NCBI RefSeq assembly: GCF_031954365.1
Contig: NZ_JAUSVZ010000002.1
Source: Brevibacillus aydinogluensis
Lineage (GTDB): Bacteria > Bacillota > Bacilli > Brevibacillales > Brevibacillaceae
Reading direction: 5' to 3' (one strand)
DNA length: 64,000 bases
The notes beneath the pieces were generated by a model. That model was given only the letters and a program-made list of their open reading frames with translations. It was not told where the DNA came from and made no database searches. Shown here piece after piece: positions 52,712 through 60,976 of the stretch. Each line of letters opens with the position of its first letter. Position 1 is the first letter of the stretch. The position numbers were made by a program, and so were the translations under genes.

Positions 52712-54916
52712 TCAACCGGACTCCTTTCGTTTGCGCATGCTGCCCTTGCGCTCTGCCTCGCCGCCGGCATCCTGCTGCAAGCGCACCTTTTGCTCCCGGT
52801 CGTCCCACAGCAGGTAGGCGTCGAAGCGCTCTTCGCCCTTTTGAAATCCTTTGATGAGATTGCTTCTGCCCGACTCCATCAGCCGTTTGACGTTGGCGGC
52901 GGAAATTTTCTTGCCCAAAATGGTCTTGGACAGCGTCACGCCGCAGCCGGTCTTGCGGTAGTTGGCACAGCCGTAAAAATCCCCTTTGTCCACCAGATCG
53001 CCGCCGCAGGCGCGGCAGGCGGCCACCTTTTTGCCCAGGCTGAACCGAGAGGACTGCCTCGGCATCGCCGCTACGTCGTATCCGTCCAAATTCCAGCTTT
53101 GCGACTGTTCCACCGCATCCTGCACGATCTTGCTGGACAGTTTTTTCACCTGCTCCATGAACGCCTGCGGCGAGGCCAATCCCTGCCCGATCTCCGCCAG
53201 ACGCTGCTCCCACCGGGCGGTCATTTCCGGCGAGGCCAGGATCTTGTCACCGATCAGATCGATCAAAAGCATACCCTTGGGGGTGGCGTACACCTGGTTC
53301 CGCTTGACCTCGATGTACTTTCGCTGTTTCAGTGTGGCGATGATGGCGGCGCGGGTCGCTTCGGTGCCCAGCCCTTCCGTCTTCATCAGCACCCTCTCCA
53401 GCTCTTCGTTGTCCAGATGCTTGCCCGCCGTCTTCATCAGTGTGATCAGCTGACCTTCGGTGTAGCGCTTGGGCGGCTGCGTCCTGCTCTCCTTGACGCT
53501 TGCTTTGCACACCCGCCCCTCTTCTCCCTCGGCCAGCGGCGGCAGCACCGGTTCGTCCTCTTCCTTCTCCTCGTCGAACAGCACCGACCGCCATCCGGCC
53601 CTGAGCTGCACCTTTCCCTTGCTGACAAATGCAGCCCGGCCGTCCACCAGCGTGACCACCGTCGTGTAATCAAACAGCGCGCTCTCATAATGGGCGGCGA
53701 TCAGCCGGCGGGCCACCAGGTCGTAGATTTTCCGCTCGTCGTCCCCCAGCTTGGCCACGGTGGGCACCTGCTCCGTCGGGATAATCGCGTAGTGGTCCGT
53801 TACCTTTTTTTGGTTGACGTAGCGTCGATCTTGGGCGATCGAGGACTTCGGCGCGGGAAAAAAGCCGCGGTACTCGGGCTGTCTGGCCAGCCTGGCGAGG
53901 ATATCCGGGAACGCCCGCGCCTCTTCGGCCGTCACAAAGGCGGAATCAGAGCGCGGATAGGAGAGATATCCCTTGACGTACAGCTTTTGCGCCACGTCCA
54001 GCGTCTTTTGCGGCGAAAACTTGTACAGCTTGTTGGCGGCCGCCTGGAGGGAAGAGAGGTTGAACAGGTACGGGGGCAGGAATTCTTTCCGCTCCGTCTT
54101 CACCTCCGACACGCGTACCGGTTTATCACGGCAAAACGCGGCGATCCGCTCCGCCAGCTCGGGGTCGTTGATCCGCGATTGCCCGTCCTTCTGCCAGACG
54201 CCTTCATACCGTTTGCCGCACACGTCGAAGGTGGCCTTTACTTCCCAGAACGGCTCCGGCCGAAACGAGGCGATTTCCTTTTCCCGCTTTACCACCAGCG
54301 CCAGGGTCGGGGTCTGTACCCGGCCGGCGGAAAACACATCGCTGATTCCTTTTTTCTTTAGCAGGATGGTGTACACGCGGGAGGCGTTCATGCCCACCAG
54401 CCAGTCGGCGCAGGCCCGGCTGTACGCCTCGTGGTACAGATTGCGCGTCTGCTCCTCCTCCAATAGCGATGCGAAGCCGGCGACGACAGCCCGCTCCGTC
54501 AGCGACGAGATCCACAGCCGCTTCATCGGCTTGCGAACCCCGCTCATCTCCACGATCGTCCGGACGATTAGCTCCCCTTCCCGTCCGGCGTCGCCTGCAT
54601 GAATGATCTCGTTTACGTCAGGCCGCCTGAGCAGCTGCTTGATAATCCCGAACTGTTTGGCCTTGCCCTTTATCACCTGATGGCGAAACGATTCCGGGAT
54701 GATCGGCAGCGTCTCCACCGCCCACTTTTTCCAGGCAGGGTTGTACGCTTCCGGCGGCACCAGCTCACACACGTGACCTACCGCCCACGTGATGTAGGCC
54801 CCCCGGGGAAACAGCTGGTTTGGCTGAATTTCCACATAGCCCTGCTTCTTTTTATGCGCAAACGGACTGGCCAGCTTGAGCGCCTGGTCCGGTTTTTCGG
54901 CAATGATGACTTTCAT
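52712..54916 (-). CDS. topB: DNA topoisomerase III
   Basis: 734 residues from ATG 54916 (GGGGAG upstream); the frame extends to 55081 without a better start. Toprim domain at the N-terminus (KVIIAEKPDQALKL and GDAGREGELIVRTIVEMSG). The catalytic Tyr is in GYLSYPRSDSAFV, with the family's Thr replaced by Ser. GLGTEATRAAIIATL and a C-terminal zinc ribbon (CRACGGDLVDKG...CANYRKTGC) follow, then a DUF3945-like basic tail. It is a type IA enzyme relaxing negative supercoils and decatenating single-strand links. Divergent from yjcZ. Confidence 0.95.
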   Translation of the reverse strand: MKVIIAEKPDQALKLASPFAHKKKQGYVEIQPNQLFPRGAYITWAVGHVCELVPPEAYNPAWKKWAVETLPIIPESFRHQVIKGKAKQFGIIKQLLRRPDVNEIIHAGDAGREGELIVRTIVEMSGVRKPMKRLWISSLTERAVVAGFASLLEEEQTRNLYHEAYSRACADWLVGMNASRVYTILLKKKGISDVFSAGRVQTPTLALVVKREKEIASFRPEPFWEVKATFDVCGKRYEGVWQKDGQSRINDPELAERIAAFCRDKPVRVSEVKTERKEFLPPYLFNLSSLQAAANKLYKFSPQKTLDVAQKLYVKGYLSYPRSDSAFVTAEEARAFPDILARLARQPEYRGFFPAPKSSIAQDRRYVNQKKVTDHYAIIPTEQVPTVAKLGDDERKIYDLVARRLIAAHYESALFDYTTVVTLVDGRAAFVSKGKVQLRAGWRSVLFDEEKEEDEPVLPPLAEGEEGRVCKASVKESRTQPPKRYTEGQLITLMKTAGKHLDNEELERVLMKTEGLGTEATRAAIIATLKQRKYIEVKRNQVYATPKGMLLIDLIGDKILASPEMTARWEQRLAEIGQGLASPQAFMEQVKKLSSKIVQDAVEQSQSWNLDGYDVAAMPRQSSRFSLGKKVAACRACGGDLVDKGDFYGCANYRKTGCGVTLSKTILGKKISAANVKRLMESGRSNLIKGFQKGEERFDAYLLWDDREQKVRLQQDAGGEAERKGSMRKRKESG

Positions 54917-55080
54917 GCGTGGCATTCTCCCCATCCGTCTGGAAACATTTGTTCTGACGTCTATTGTACTACAAGTCCGCGGACCTGTCCCGGCTTGTCC
55001 ATCCGTTGTCCAAACGGGGGGATTTCCTCGTCGGTGCGTCCAGCATTGGGCGAGCGTACAGGCAAAACCCTCTGCGCACA

Positions 55081-55088
55081 CATACAGT
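55081..55088 (+). promoter_or_regulatory. Sigma-E/K-like -10 element upstream of the YjcZ-type gene
   Basis: CATACAGT followed by A matches sigma-E CATACANT and sigma-K CATANNNTA. It lies 29 bp before the start codon. The same octamer precedes cotJA. The -35 is weak. Confidence 0.4.
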
Positions 55089-55116
55089 ATGATAGTCGCG
55101 GAAAGGAGGGGTAGTG

Positions 55117-55212
55117 ATGAGCAGTATCTTCAACGGTTGCGGATTTGACGAATTCAGCCTCGTGCTCGTGCTGTTTATCCTGTTGGTCATCGTCGGCTGC
55201 AGTTGTGAATAA
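55117..55212 (+). CDS. YjcZ family sporulation peptide
   Basis: 31 residues: a short N-terminal part with GCGFDEFS, then a single membrane helix of Leu/Val/Ile ending VGCSCE. This is the YjcZ pattern of sporulation-associated small membrane peptides, which typically end in GCSC or similar. A strong AAAGGAGG lies 8 bases before ATG 55117. Too short for standard gene callers. Confidence 0.85.
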   Translation: MSSIFNGCGFDEFSLVLVLFILLVIVGCSCE

Positions 55213-55239
55213 CGGAAACAAAGCAAAAGCAGACAGATC

Positions 55240-55279
55240 CATGCAAAGGGAGAATTCGGGGGCATTCTCCCCTTGCATG
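55240..55279 (+). terminator. Long hairpin after the YjcZ-type gene
   Basis: CATGCAAAGGGAGAAT / ATTCTCCCCTTGCATG forms a 16-bp stem with one mismatch and an 8-nt loop. There is no T run on either strand, so it may be a processing or stabilising hairpin instead of a terminator. Confidence 0.5.
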
Positions 55280-55408
55280 CACTCCGCTATGGCCGGTGTC
55301 ACGTGCGAAAACGCCGCCGACGGTCGATGGTACACATCTCTCCTCATGTATCAACAAGCACCAGATGCCTGTACGCCTCGGCATGTTCGCTGCGAGTGAT
55401 GGGTTGTC

Positions 55409-55537
55409 TCATTTCTTCTTGTCGTACAATTCCTCCACGTAGCCGATCAATTGAAGGACAGCGCCGATCAGCGACAATACCTGCCCGATCAACTGCAGTT
55501 CCTGAGTGGGTGTCAGGCGTTTTTCTTTTTCCTTCAT
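55409..55537 (-). CDS. 42-residue amphipathic small protein
   Basis: ATG 55537 with a strong GGGGGAG site 5 bases upstream; stop at 55409. The sequence starts MKEKEKRLTPTQELQLIGQV and continues with two repeats of the pattern L-x-L-I-G (LSLIGAVLQLIGYVEELYDK), ending in KKK. The central stretch is a hydrophobic helix with Gly spaced every seven residues, flanked by basic ends, so it could self-associate in or on a membrane. I do not recognise the family. Confidence 0.65.
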   Translation of the reverse strand: MKEKEKRLTPTQELQLIGQVLSLIGAVLQLIGYVEELYDKKK

Positions 55538-55574
55538 GTATTCTCCCCCGGTATCGTTTTTCATCAGGATATGC

Positions 55575-55617
55575 AAAAAACGCGCTTTCCGCTGCTTGGC
55601 GAAAAAACGCGTTTTTT
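55575..55617. terminator. Terminator of the activase-like operon
   Basis: AAAAAACGCG / CGCGTTTTTT arms with an inner loop, just after the stop at 55623 on the minus strand; T runs on both strands. Confidence 0.75.
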
Positions 55618-55622
55618 TCGTG

Positions 55623-57251
55623 CTAGACGCTGTGCATCTCCTCTTTGCTGCTCCGAATGGACAGCCAGGGAAAGCGGCGCAGGCTGTAGACGGCGTTGGC
55701 CGCGGTACAGGCTACCCGGTGCCGGCTGGTCTTCAACGGATGGGCAAAGGCCGGGCGGTCTGCCAGGTTCCGCAGCCTCTCCAATGTGATCCCCTGCTGC
55801 GCCAGAGCTTCCTCAAATTCTTTCTGGGCGGCTTGCTTTGCTTTGAACAGCATCATCTGCACCCTGCTGTAGACGTTGATCGCGCCGTCTCCTGTCGTCT
55901 CGATCGGGAGGAAAATGGCATCCGGGTACTTTTCCGTGATCAGCGACTGCACGCCGTCCGATACCCCGGAAGACGGCATGCAGCCGAACGGCTTGACGGA
56001 GATCGTCATGTTCACTTTCCGCTTGACCACGTTCAGGATCAGCTTGCCCACTTCCATGTGGCCTTCGCCGCCGCGCAGGTGGTTGTTGTAATGCTGATGC
56101 GCAACCCGGGCCACCTCATCCATGTCCGGCAGATGGTAGCCGGACAAGCCCAACAGCTTTGCGTAGCTGTAAAACATCAAGCGGAGAACGCGGTCGGCCG
56201 CCCACAGCATGCGCAGGCGCATGACCGGATTTTTGCCGGCAAGGCCGTAGCGGCCGCCGTCCTCGCCGCGCAGCCTCATGCGCTTCAGCGTGTCGTAGCG
56301 CCCTTCCCAGATCAGGTAGAGAATCCAGGCAGTCAGCAATTGCACGTCTACCTCGGCCCCTTCCTTTTCCAGAAAGCGCTGCAGTTGATAGTTGCCGTCG
56401 CCCTCCGTCGTCATCGCCCAAAACTCGCCGATCACGCTCACCTTGGGTTTGGCCTGCGTCCGGTCCACCCGGATCGCCTGCAGCTCCCTGCGGCATGCCA
56501 GCAGGGCGGGAATCAGCCATTTGCGCTGGCGCAAGGCCTCGTACAGTCGATGTTTGCATCGCTCGAGCGCGGCATCGGTGGCGCCCGGTTCCACTTCGTA
56601 GGGACGGATGCGATAGCCGATGGCATTCAGAATGTCGCCCAACAGGGCCGCTTTCAAGAAACTGAGGAAGAACGCGGTGTCCAGCTTGAGGGCGGAGTCG
56701 CCGCCGGTCGCCTGCTTCAGCCCGCTCTGCTGCTGAAACAGGAGCACGCGGAATCCGTCAAACCCGGCATCGCGCAGCGCCTTGCGATACTCCGTCACAT
56801 ACGTGCCGAAGCGGCAGGGCCCGCACGAACCGCTGGTGATGAACAGGTAGTTTGCGACGATCTCCTCTTTTGATTTGCCCTCCACGTCCCGCAGATACGT
56901 CAAATACTTGATCAGGTTGCCCACGGTAAAATACGTCGGATTGCACTGGCCGCGGTTGCCAAACTCCTTGCCGTACCGAAGCGACTCGTTGTCGGGACAA
57001 TCCAGGTGCTTTACGTTGTAGCCCAGCCCGGAGAGCGCCCCTTCGATCAGGTAGTCGTGGGCCATGGTCAGTCCGCCGAAAAGGATGGTGGTGCTGGCCT
57101 TGTCCCTGGCCAAAAACTGGCGGGGAACCGGATCAAACCACTGCTGCCGACTGGCTGTCAATCCCAGCGCCTGCATCTGCTCTTCCTGATAACGGCGCAA
57201 TTCATCGGCAATCGCGTTTTCGTTCCCGGAAATTTCTGTGGTGGTTGTCAT
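55623..57251 (-). CDS. 2-hydroxyacyl-CoA dehydratase-related protein (activase-associated)
   Basis: 542 residues. It has no ATPase motif but belongs with the HgdB/COG3581-like partners of activator proteins. Cysteines that could hold a 4Fe-4S cluster are visible in NRGQCNPTYFTVGNLIKYL, FITSGSCGPCRFGTYVTEY and VKPFGCMPSSGVSDGVQSLI. The pairing of a large activase with this protein in one operon (24 bp apart) is common in Firmicutes; the reaction is unknown. Not a classical HgdA/HgdB subunit by length. Confidence 0.78.
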   Translation of the reverse strand: MTTTTEISGNENAIADELRRYQEEQMQALGLTASRQQWFDPVPRQFLARDKASTTILFGGLTMAHDYLIEGALSGLGYNVKHLDCPDNESLRYGKEFGNRGQCNPTYFTVGNLIKYLTYLRDVEGKSKEEIVANYLFITSGSCGPCRFGTYVTEYRKALRDAGFDGFRVLLFQQQSGLKQATGGDSALKLDTAFFLSFLKAALLGDILNAIGYRIRPYEVEPGATDAALERCKHRLYEALRQRKWLIPALLACRRELQAIRVDRTQAKPKVSVIGEFWAMTTEGDGNYQLQRFLEKEGAEVDVQLLTAWILYLIWEGRYDTLKRMRLRGEDGGRYGLAGKNPVMRLRMLWAADRVLRLMFYSYAKLLGLSGYHLPDMDEVARVAHQHYNNHLRGGEGHMEVGKLILNVVKRKVNMTISVKPFGCMPSSGVSDGVQSLITEKYPDAIFLPIETTGDGAINVYSRVQMMLFKAKQAAQKEFEEALAQQGITLERLRNLADRPAFAHPLKTSRHRVACTAANAVYSLRRFPWLSIRSSKEEMHSV

Positions 57252-57274
57252 ACCTTTTCGCCCCTTTCAGATAG

Positions 57275-60200
57275 TCATGACGGGATCGATTCGCTGCCCG
57301 TCTGCGCAAACCCGGTCGATTCCATCACAGCCGTCCGTTCCTGCGTGTCGAGGCCGAGCAGTTCCCGCCGCTTCTGTTCGATGCGCTTTTGCAGCTCCGC
57401 TTTTTTCGCGGCCAGATCCTGCAGCCGCTCCTCGTGCAGACTCAGGCTGTGGGCATAGGTTTTCACACGAATGTTGATCGAGCCGCTCGGCTTGTTGGCG
57501 TCGATGTCGTGCAAGGCGGAATAAGGCGTTCCTGCCGTCGAGATGATCTTGTCGATCAGCCCGTAGGTCGGTGCGTCATGACCGCACTTGAAACTGGACA
57601 GATCAAGCACCGCAACGTTGGGATGGCGGGCGGCAAACTTGGCTGCCCACACCTTTTGCACGCTGTTGGAACTGAAGTTTTCCGGCCAGACATCCGTCAC
57701 CTCCAGTGCGTGCTCCACGCGCCCGCTCTCGATGTCGTCGCGGAAAAAACGCCGCAGCCACTGCTCGTCCTTGGGGATGGAGCGCATCGAAAGGATGGGG
57801 TAGCCCAACACCTGAAACTCTTCCAGCACGCCGTGATTGAGACCGGGATCGGAGTGGTACGGCCGCCCGATCATCAGGATGGCCAGACGGTTTTCCGCTT
57901 CCACCTGCTCCAGGATCGCCTTTCCCCGCTCCTGCATTTCAGCGTCAAAGAGGTCCATCGCCCGCCATCCCTGCTCCACGGCAAAATCGCTCTCGTCCTC
58001 GGTGATCTGCAGCACGTCTCGAAACGCCTCGAACAACTGCTTTTTCATCATGTGCCGCTCCGTAAAGGTGACGGCCGGGTCGAGGTAGGTGACACCTCTC
58101 GTCGCAAAGAAGTCAATCTCTTTCGTAAAGGCCGCTTTAATCACATTGGGCGCCCCGGCGACAATGGGACAGCTCGCGGAATCCATCACGTTCTGCAAGT
58201 GGGTCGGAATGTGGGTGATGCACGGGAATACGATGCAGTCCAGCGGCTTCCGCTCGTGATGCTTGAACAGCAGATTGTGGATGTGCGCCTGGGCCACCTT
58301 CGACGGGTAGCACGGGTCGATCGAGCCGTACTTGCCGCCCTCCAGCCACATCTCTTCGCTGGTGTAGTCGCTGAATACGATGTTGTTCTTGTCGATGCCA
58401 AGTGTTTCAAAATAGGTGCGCCAAAACGGAGCCGTCGACCAGATGTTGAGCACCCGCGGAATTCCGATGCGCATCCGGCTACGCCGCTCTGCCGCCTCTG
58501 CCGAGGAGCGCTGAAAATGGCGCGTATACACCTTTCTGCGCACGCCCCCCAGACCCAGCCACCTGCGCGTGACGCGCACGTCGTTCACCGTCTCGTCCGC
58601 TGTCGGCATCGGTTCCGGATCGTAGAAATGCTGGAACATGCGGGTCGCTTCGTATTCCACCAGGTTGGGATAGTGTTTTTTCAGTTCCTGCCGCTGCTTG
58701 GTCAGGCGAATGACCGCCTCCTTGTCTTCCACCGTTCCCTTTTCGCAGCTAAAGCCGGAGATGTAGCGGGCCGTCTGTCCGTCCGGCGTCTTTGCGTCAA
58801 TAAAGGTTCGGCTGCAGTGGTTGGGACAGAAGGTACAGCGGGTGGATTCGTCGTTGCGGGTGATGTACGAAAGCCCAATCGCAGCATCCAGCCCCAGGAA
58901 GGTGGAATACCCCCGACGCTTGACGACGCGCAGGGTCTCCATCGCGGCGCCGATCGCGCCTGCTTCACCAGGATGGGGATGCACGTACACCTTGGCGTCG
59001 GGAACCCGCTCCCTGATGTAATCGACCTGCGCTTTGACCGCTGCCAGGTTGTACTGCGTGCCGCCCTGGAGGACAAAGGTGCGGCCCAGTTCGGCCATGC
59101 GCGGGATCTGCACGACGTACTGCCAGACGTTTTTCGGCAGGACCAGGGCAAGGCCGGCCAGCAGTTCTTCCTTGGAATACCCTTCCTTTTGAAAATTGAC
59201 CCGGTCGGCATCGAGGAACACCGCACAGCCGTAGGAAAACTTGGGGGTGAGTTCCGCCTTGAAGGCCGTTTCCGCATACTCCTGGATGGGAATGCCGAAC
59301 TGGTCGGCCATCGCCTGCAGCAGCATGCCATTGCCCGCCGAGCATTGGTTGGACAGCCGGAAGTTGCGGATGTCGCCGTTTTTCAAAAAGAGCACTTTGA
59401 TGTCCTGGCCGCCAATGTCGCAAATCACGTCGACATCCCCGAACTGGTGAACGGCGCTCATCATGTGGGCGACCGTCTCCACGATGTTGACGTCCGCCCT
59501 GAGCGTCTTCTCCAGCACGTCCGCCGCGTACCCGGTGGCGCCAAAGCCGATGATCTCCAGCTCCGCTCCTTCGCCTGTCACCTTGTCGCGAATCCGCCGC
59601 AGCATCTCTTTGGTGTCTTCGAGCGGGTTGCCCTTGGACAGTTGGTACTCTTTCAGCAAAATGGCGCCGCTCTCGTCAACGAGCACCGCTTTGGACGACG
59701 TCGATCCTCCGTCCAGCCCGATCACCGCCCTCACCTTTTGCCCAGGCGAGAAGCTGGCGGGCGTAAACGGCGGGATGCTGTACGTGCGGCGGAATTCTTC
59801 CAGCTCGCTGACACTGCGCACGAGCGGCGGGCCGGCATTTTCACCCAGTTTGGCTTTGCGTCCGTGGGCGATGAAGGCTTTCAGCGCTTCGATCCCTTTG
59901 TAGGCGCCCACCTCGGCCGGCTCGTGCAGTCCGTACATGACGGCGCCGTATGCGGCGTAGTACTGGGAGTTTTCCGGCACAAAAATCAGCTCTTCGACGG
60001 GGACGTCCCGGGGGTACTGGTATCCCCGCTCTTCCCACGTCTGCGGAATGCGCTTGCGCCAGCACTCCTGCAAAAACGGCAGGTACGTATTGGGGCCGCC
60101 CAACAGCAGCACCCGGTGCCTGAGCGTGTTTCCCCGCGTGAGTACGGACAGGTTTTGCATGACGATGGCGTCCGCCAGCGAACACATGATTTCCGCCGCC

Positions 60201-60793
60201 GGGATGCTGCTCTTCACCAGGTTGACGATGTCCGTCTCTGCAAACACGCCGCATTTGGCGGCCACGTGGTGCAGCTTGGAATCGTCGAAATGCAGCCGGC
60301 CCACCTCCTCCATCGGCATGCCCACCTTGATCATGCATTTGTCGATGGTGGCACCCGTCCCGGAGGCGCACTTGTCATTCATCGAGGTGATCGCCTGCTT
60401 GTCCCCCGTCTCTTCGTTTACCTTGAAGATGATGATTTTCGCGTCCTGCCCGCCCAGTTCGATCACACTGCCGACGTCAGGATGAAGCTGTTCCACTGCC
60501 ATGGTTACGGCGTTTACTTCCTGGACAAACTTGGCGCCGACGTGTTCCGCAATCGGGCCGGCCCCGGAGCCGGTCATAAAGATGCGAATGTTTTCACGCC
60601 GGACATGGGCAAACTGATTGCCGATCGCCACCAGGAATTCCAGCACTTTTTCCGCCTGCTTGGTATGATGGCGCTGATAGTCTGACCAGAGAATCTCCCT
60701 GGTGTCGGGATCGACCACGGTAGCTTTGACGGTAGTCGAGCCGACGTCGACACCAATAATGAGAGAGTCTTGCCCTGCAGCTTCCTTTGCCAT
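57275..60793 (-). CDS. Giant double BcrAD/BadFG-type activase with DUF2229 region
   Basis: 1172 residues from ATG 60793 (AAAGGTG upstream). Two consecutive activator ATPase domains: the first with GVDVGSTTVKATVVDPDTRE, NDKCASGTGATIDKC and AAKCGVFAETDI; the second (from about residue 350) with IGLDGGSTSSKAVLVDESGA, NQCSAGNGMLL and SYGCAVFLDADRV. Each retains the Cys pair that bridges a 4Fe-4S cluster in HgdC-type activators. Then comes CTFCPNHCSR and a DUF2229 region, and a Glu/Lys-rich coiled coil near the end. Such proteins inject low-potential electrons with ATP. The target is unknown. Confidence 0.88.
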   Translation of the reverse strand: MAKEAAGQDSLIIGVDVGSTTVKATVVDPDTREILWSDYQRHHTKQAEKVLEFLVAIGNQFAHVRRENIRIFMTGSGAGPIAEHVGAKFVQEVNAVTMAVEQLHPDVGSVIELGGQDAKIIIFKVNEETGDKQAITSMNDKCASGTGATIDKCMIKVGMPMEEVGRLHFDDSKLHHVAAKCGVFAETDIVNLVKSSIPAAEIMCSLADAIVMQNLSVLTRGNTLRHRVLLLGGPNTYLPFLQECWRKRIPQTWEERGYQYPRDVPVEELIFVPENSQYYAAYGAVMYGLHEPAEVGAYKGIEALKAFIAHGRKAKLGENAGPPLVRSVSELEEFRRTYSIPPFTPASFSPGQKVRAVIGLDGGSTSSKAVLVDESGAILLKEYQLSKGNPLEDTKEMLRRIRDKVTGEGAELEIIGFGATGYAADVLEKTLRADVNIVETVAHMMSAVHQFGDVDVICDIGGQDIKVLFLKNGDIRNFRLSNQCSAGNGMLLQAMADQFGIPIQEYAETAFKAELTPKFSYGCAVFLDADRVNFQKEGYSKEELLAGLALVLPKNVWQYVVQIPRMAELGRTFVLQGGTQYNLAAVKAQVDYIRERVPDAKVYVHPHPGEAGAIGAAMETLRVVKRRGYSTFLGLDAAIGLSYITRNDESTRCTFCPNHCSRTFIDAKTPDGQTARYISGFSCEKGTVEDKEAVIRLTKQRQELKKHYPNLVEYEATRMFQHFYDPEPMPTADETVNDVRVTRRWLGLGGVRRKVYTRHFQRSSAEAAERRSRMRIGIPRVLNIWSTAPFWRTYFETLGIDKNNIVFSDYTSEEMWLEGGKYGSIDPCYPSKVAQAHIHNLLFKHHERKPLDCIVFPCITHIPTHLQNVMDSASCPIVAGAPNVIKAAFTKEIDFFATRGVTYLDPAVTFTERHMMKKQLFEAFRDVLQITEDESDFAVEQGWRAMDLFDAEMQERGKAILEQVEAENRLAILMIGRPYHSDPGLNHGVLEEFQVLGYPILSMRSIPKDEQWLRRFFRDDIESGRVEHALEVTDVWPENFSSNSVQKVWAAKFAARHPNVAVLDLSSFKCGHDAPTYGLIDKIISTAGTPYSALHDIDANKPSGSINIRVKTYAHSLSLHEERLQDLAAKKAELQKRIEQKRRELLGLDTQERTAVMESTGFAQTGSESIPS

Positions 60794-60899
60794 CAAAACC
60801 ACACCTTTCTCCAATAACATCCATATAGGTAGCGTGGCAAAGTTGGATGTAATCTATTCATCATGGATATAGGGGAAAAGAGATGGGCCAACAAAAAAC

Positions 60900-60925
60900 C
60901 CCTCCTCGGCACTTCGAGGAGGGGG
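60900..60925 (-). terminator. Terminator after the LCP gene
   Basis: CCCCCTCCTCG / CGAGGAGGGGG stem with a 4-nt loop, followed on the minus strand by TTTTTTG. Confidence 0.85.
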
Positions 60926-60976
60926 TGCGGGCAGCCAGCCTGTTTGGCAGGTTGCCGCATGTCGTTTTCTCATCTG

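Noticed and set aside
57389..60685. A 1098-codon open frame on the plus strand opposite the double activase
   Set aside because: Same reason: carB-like antisense shadow, no start signals, no recognisable domain, while the minus frame has intact catalytic motifs.
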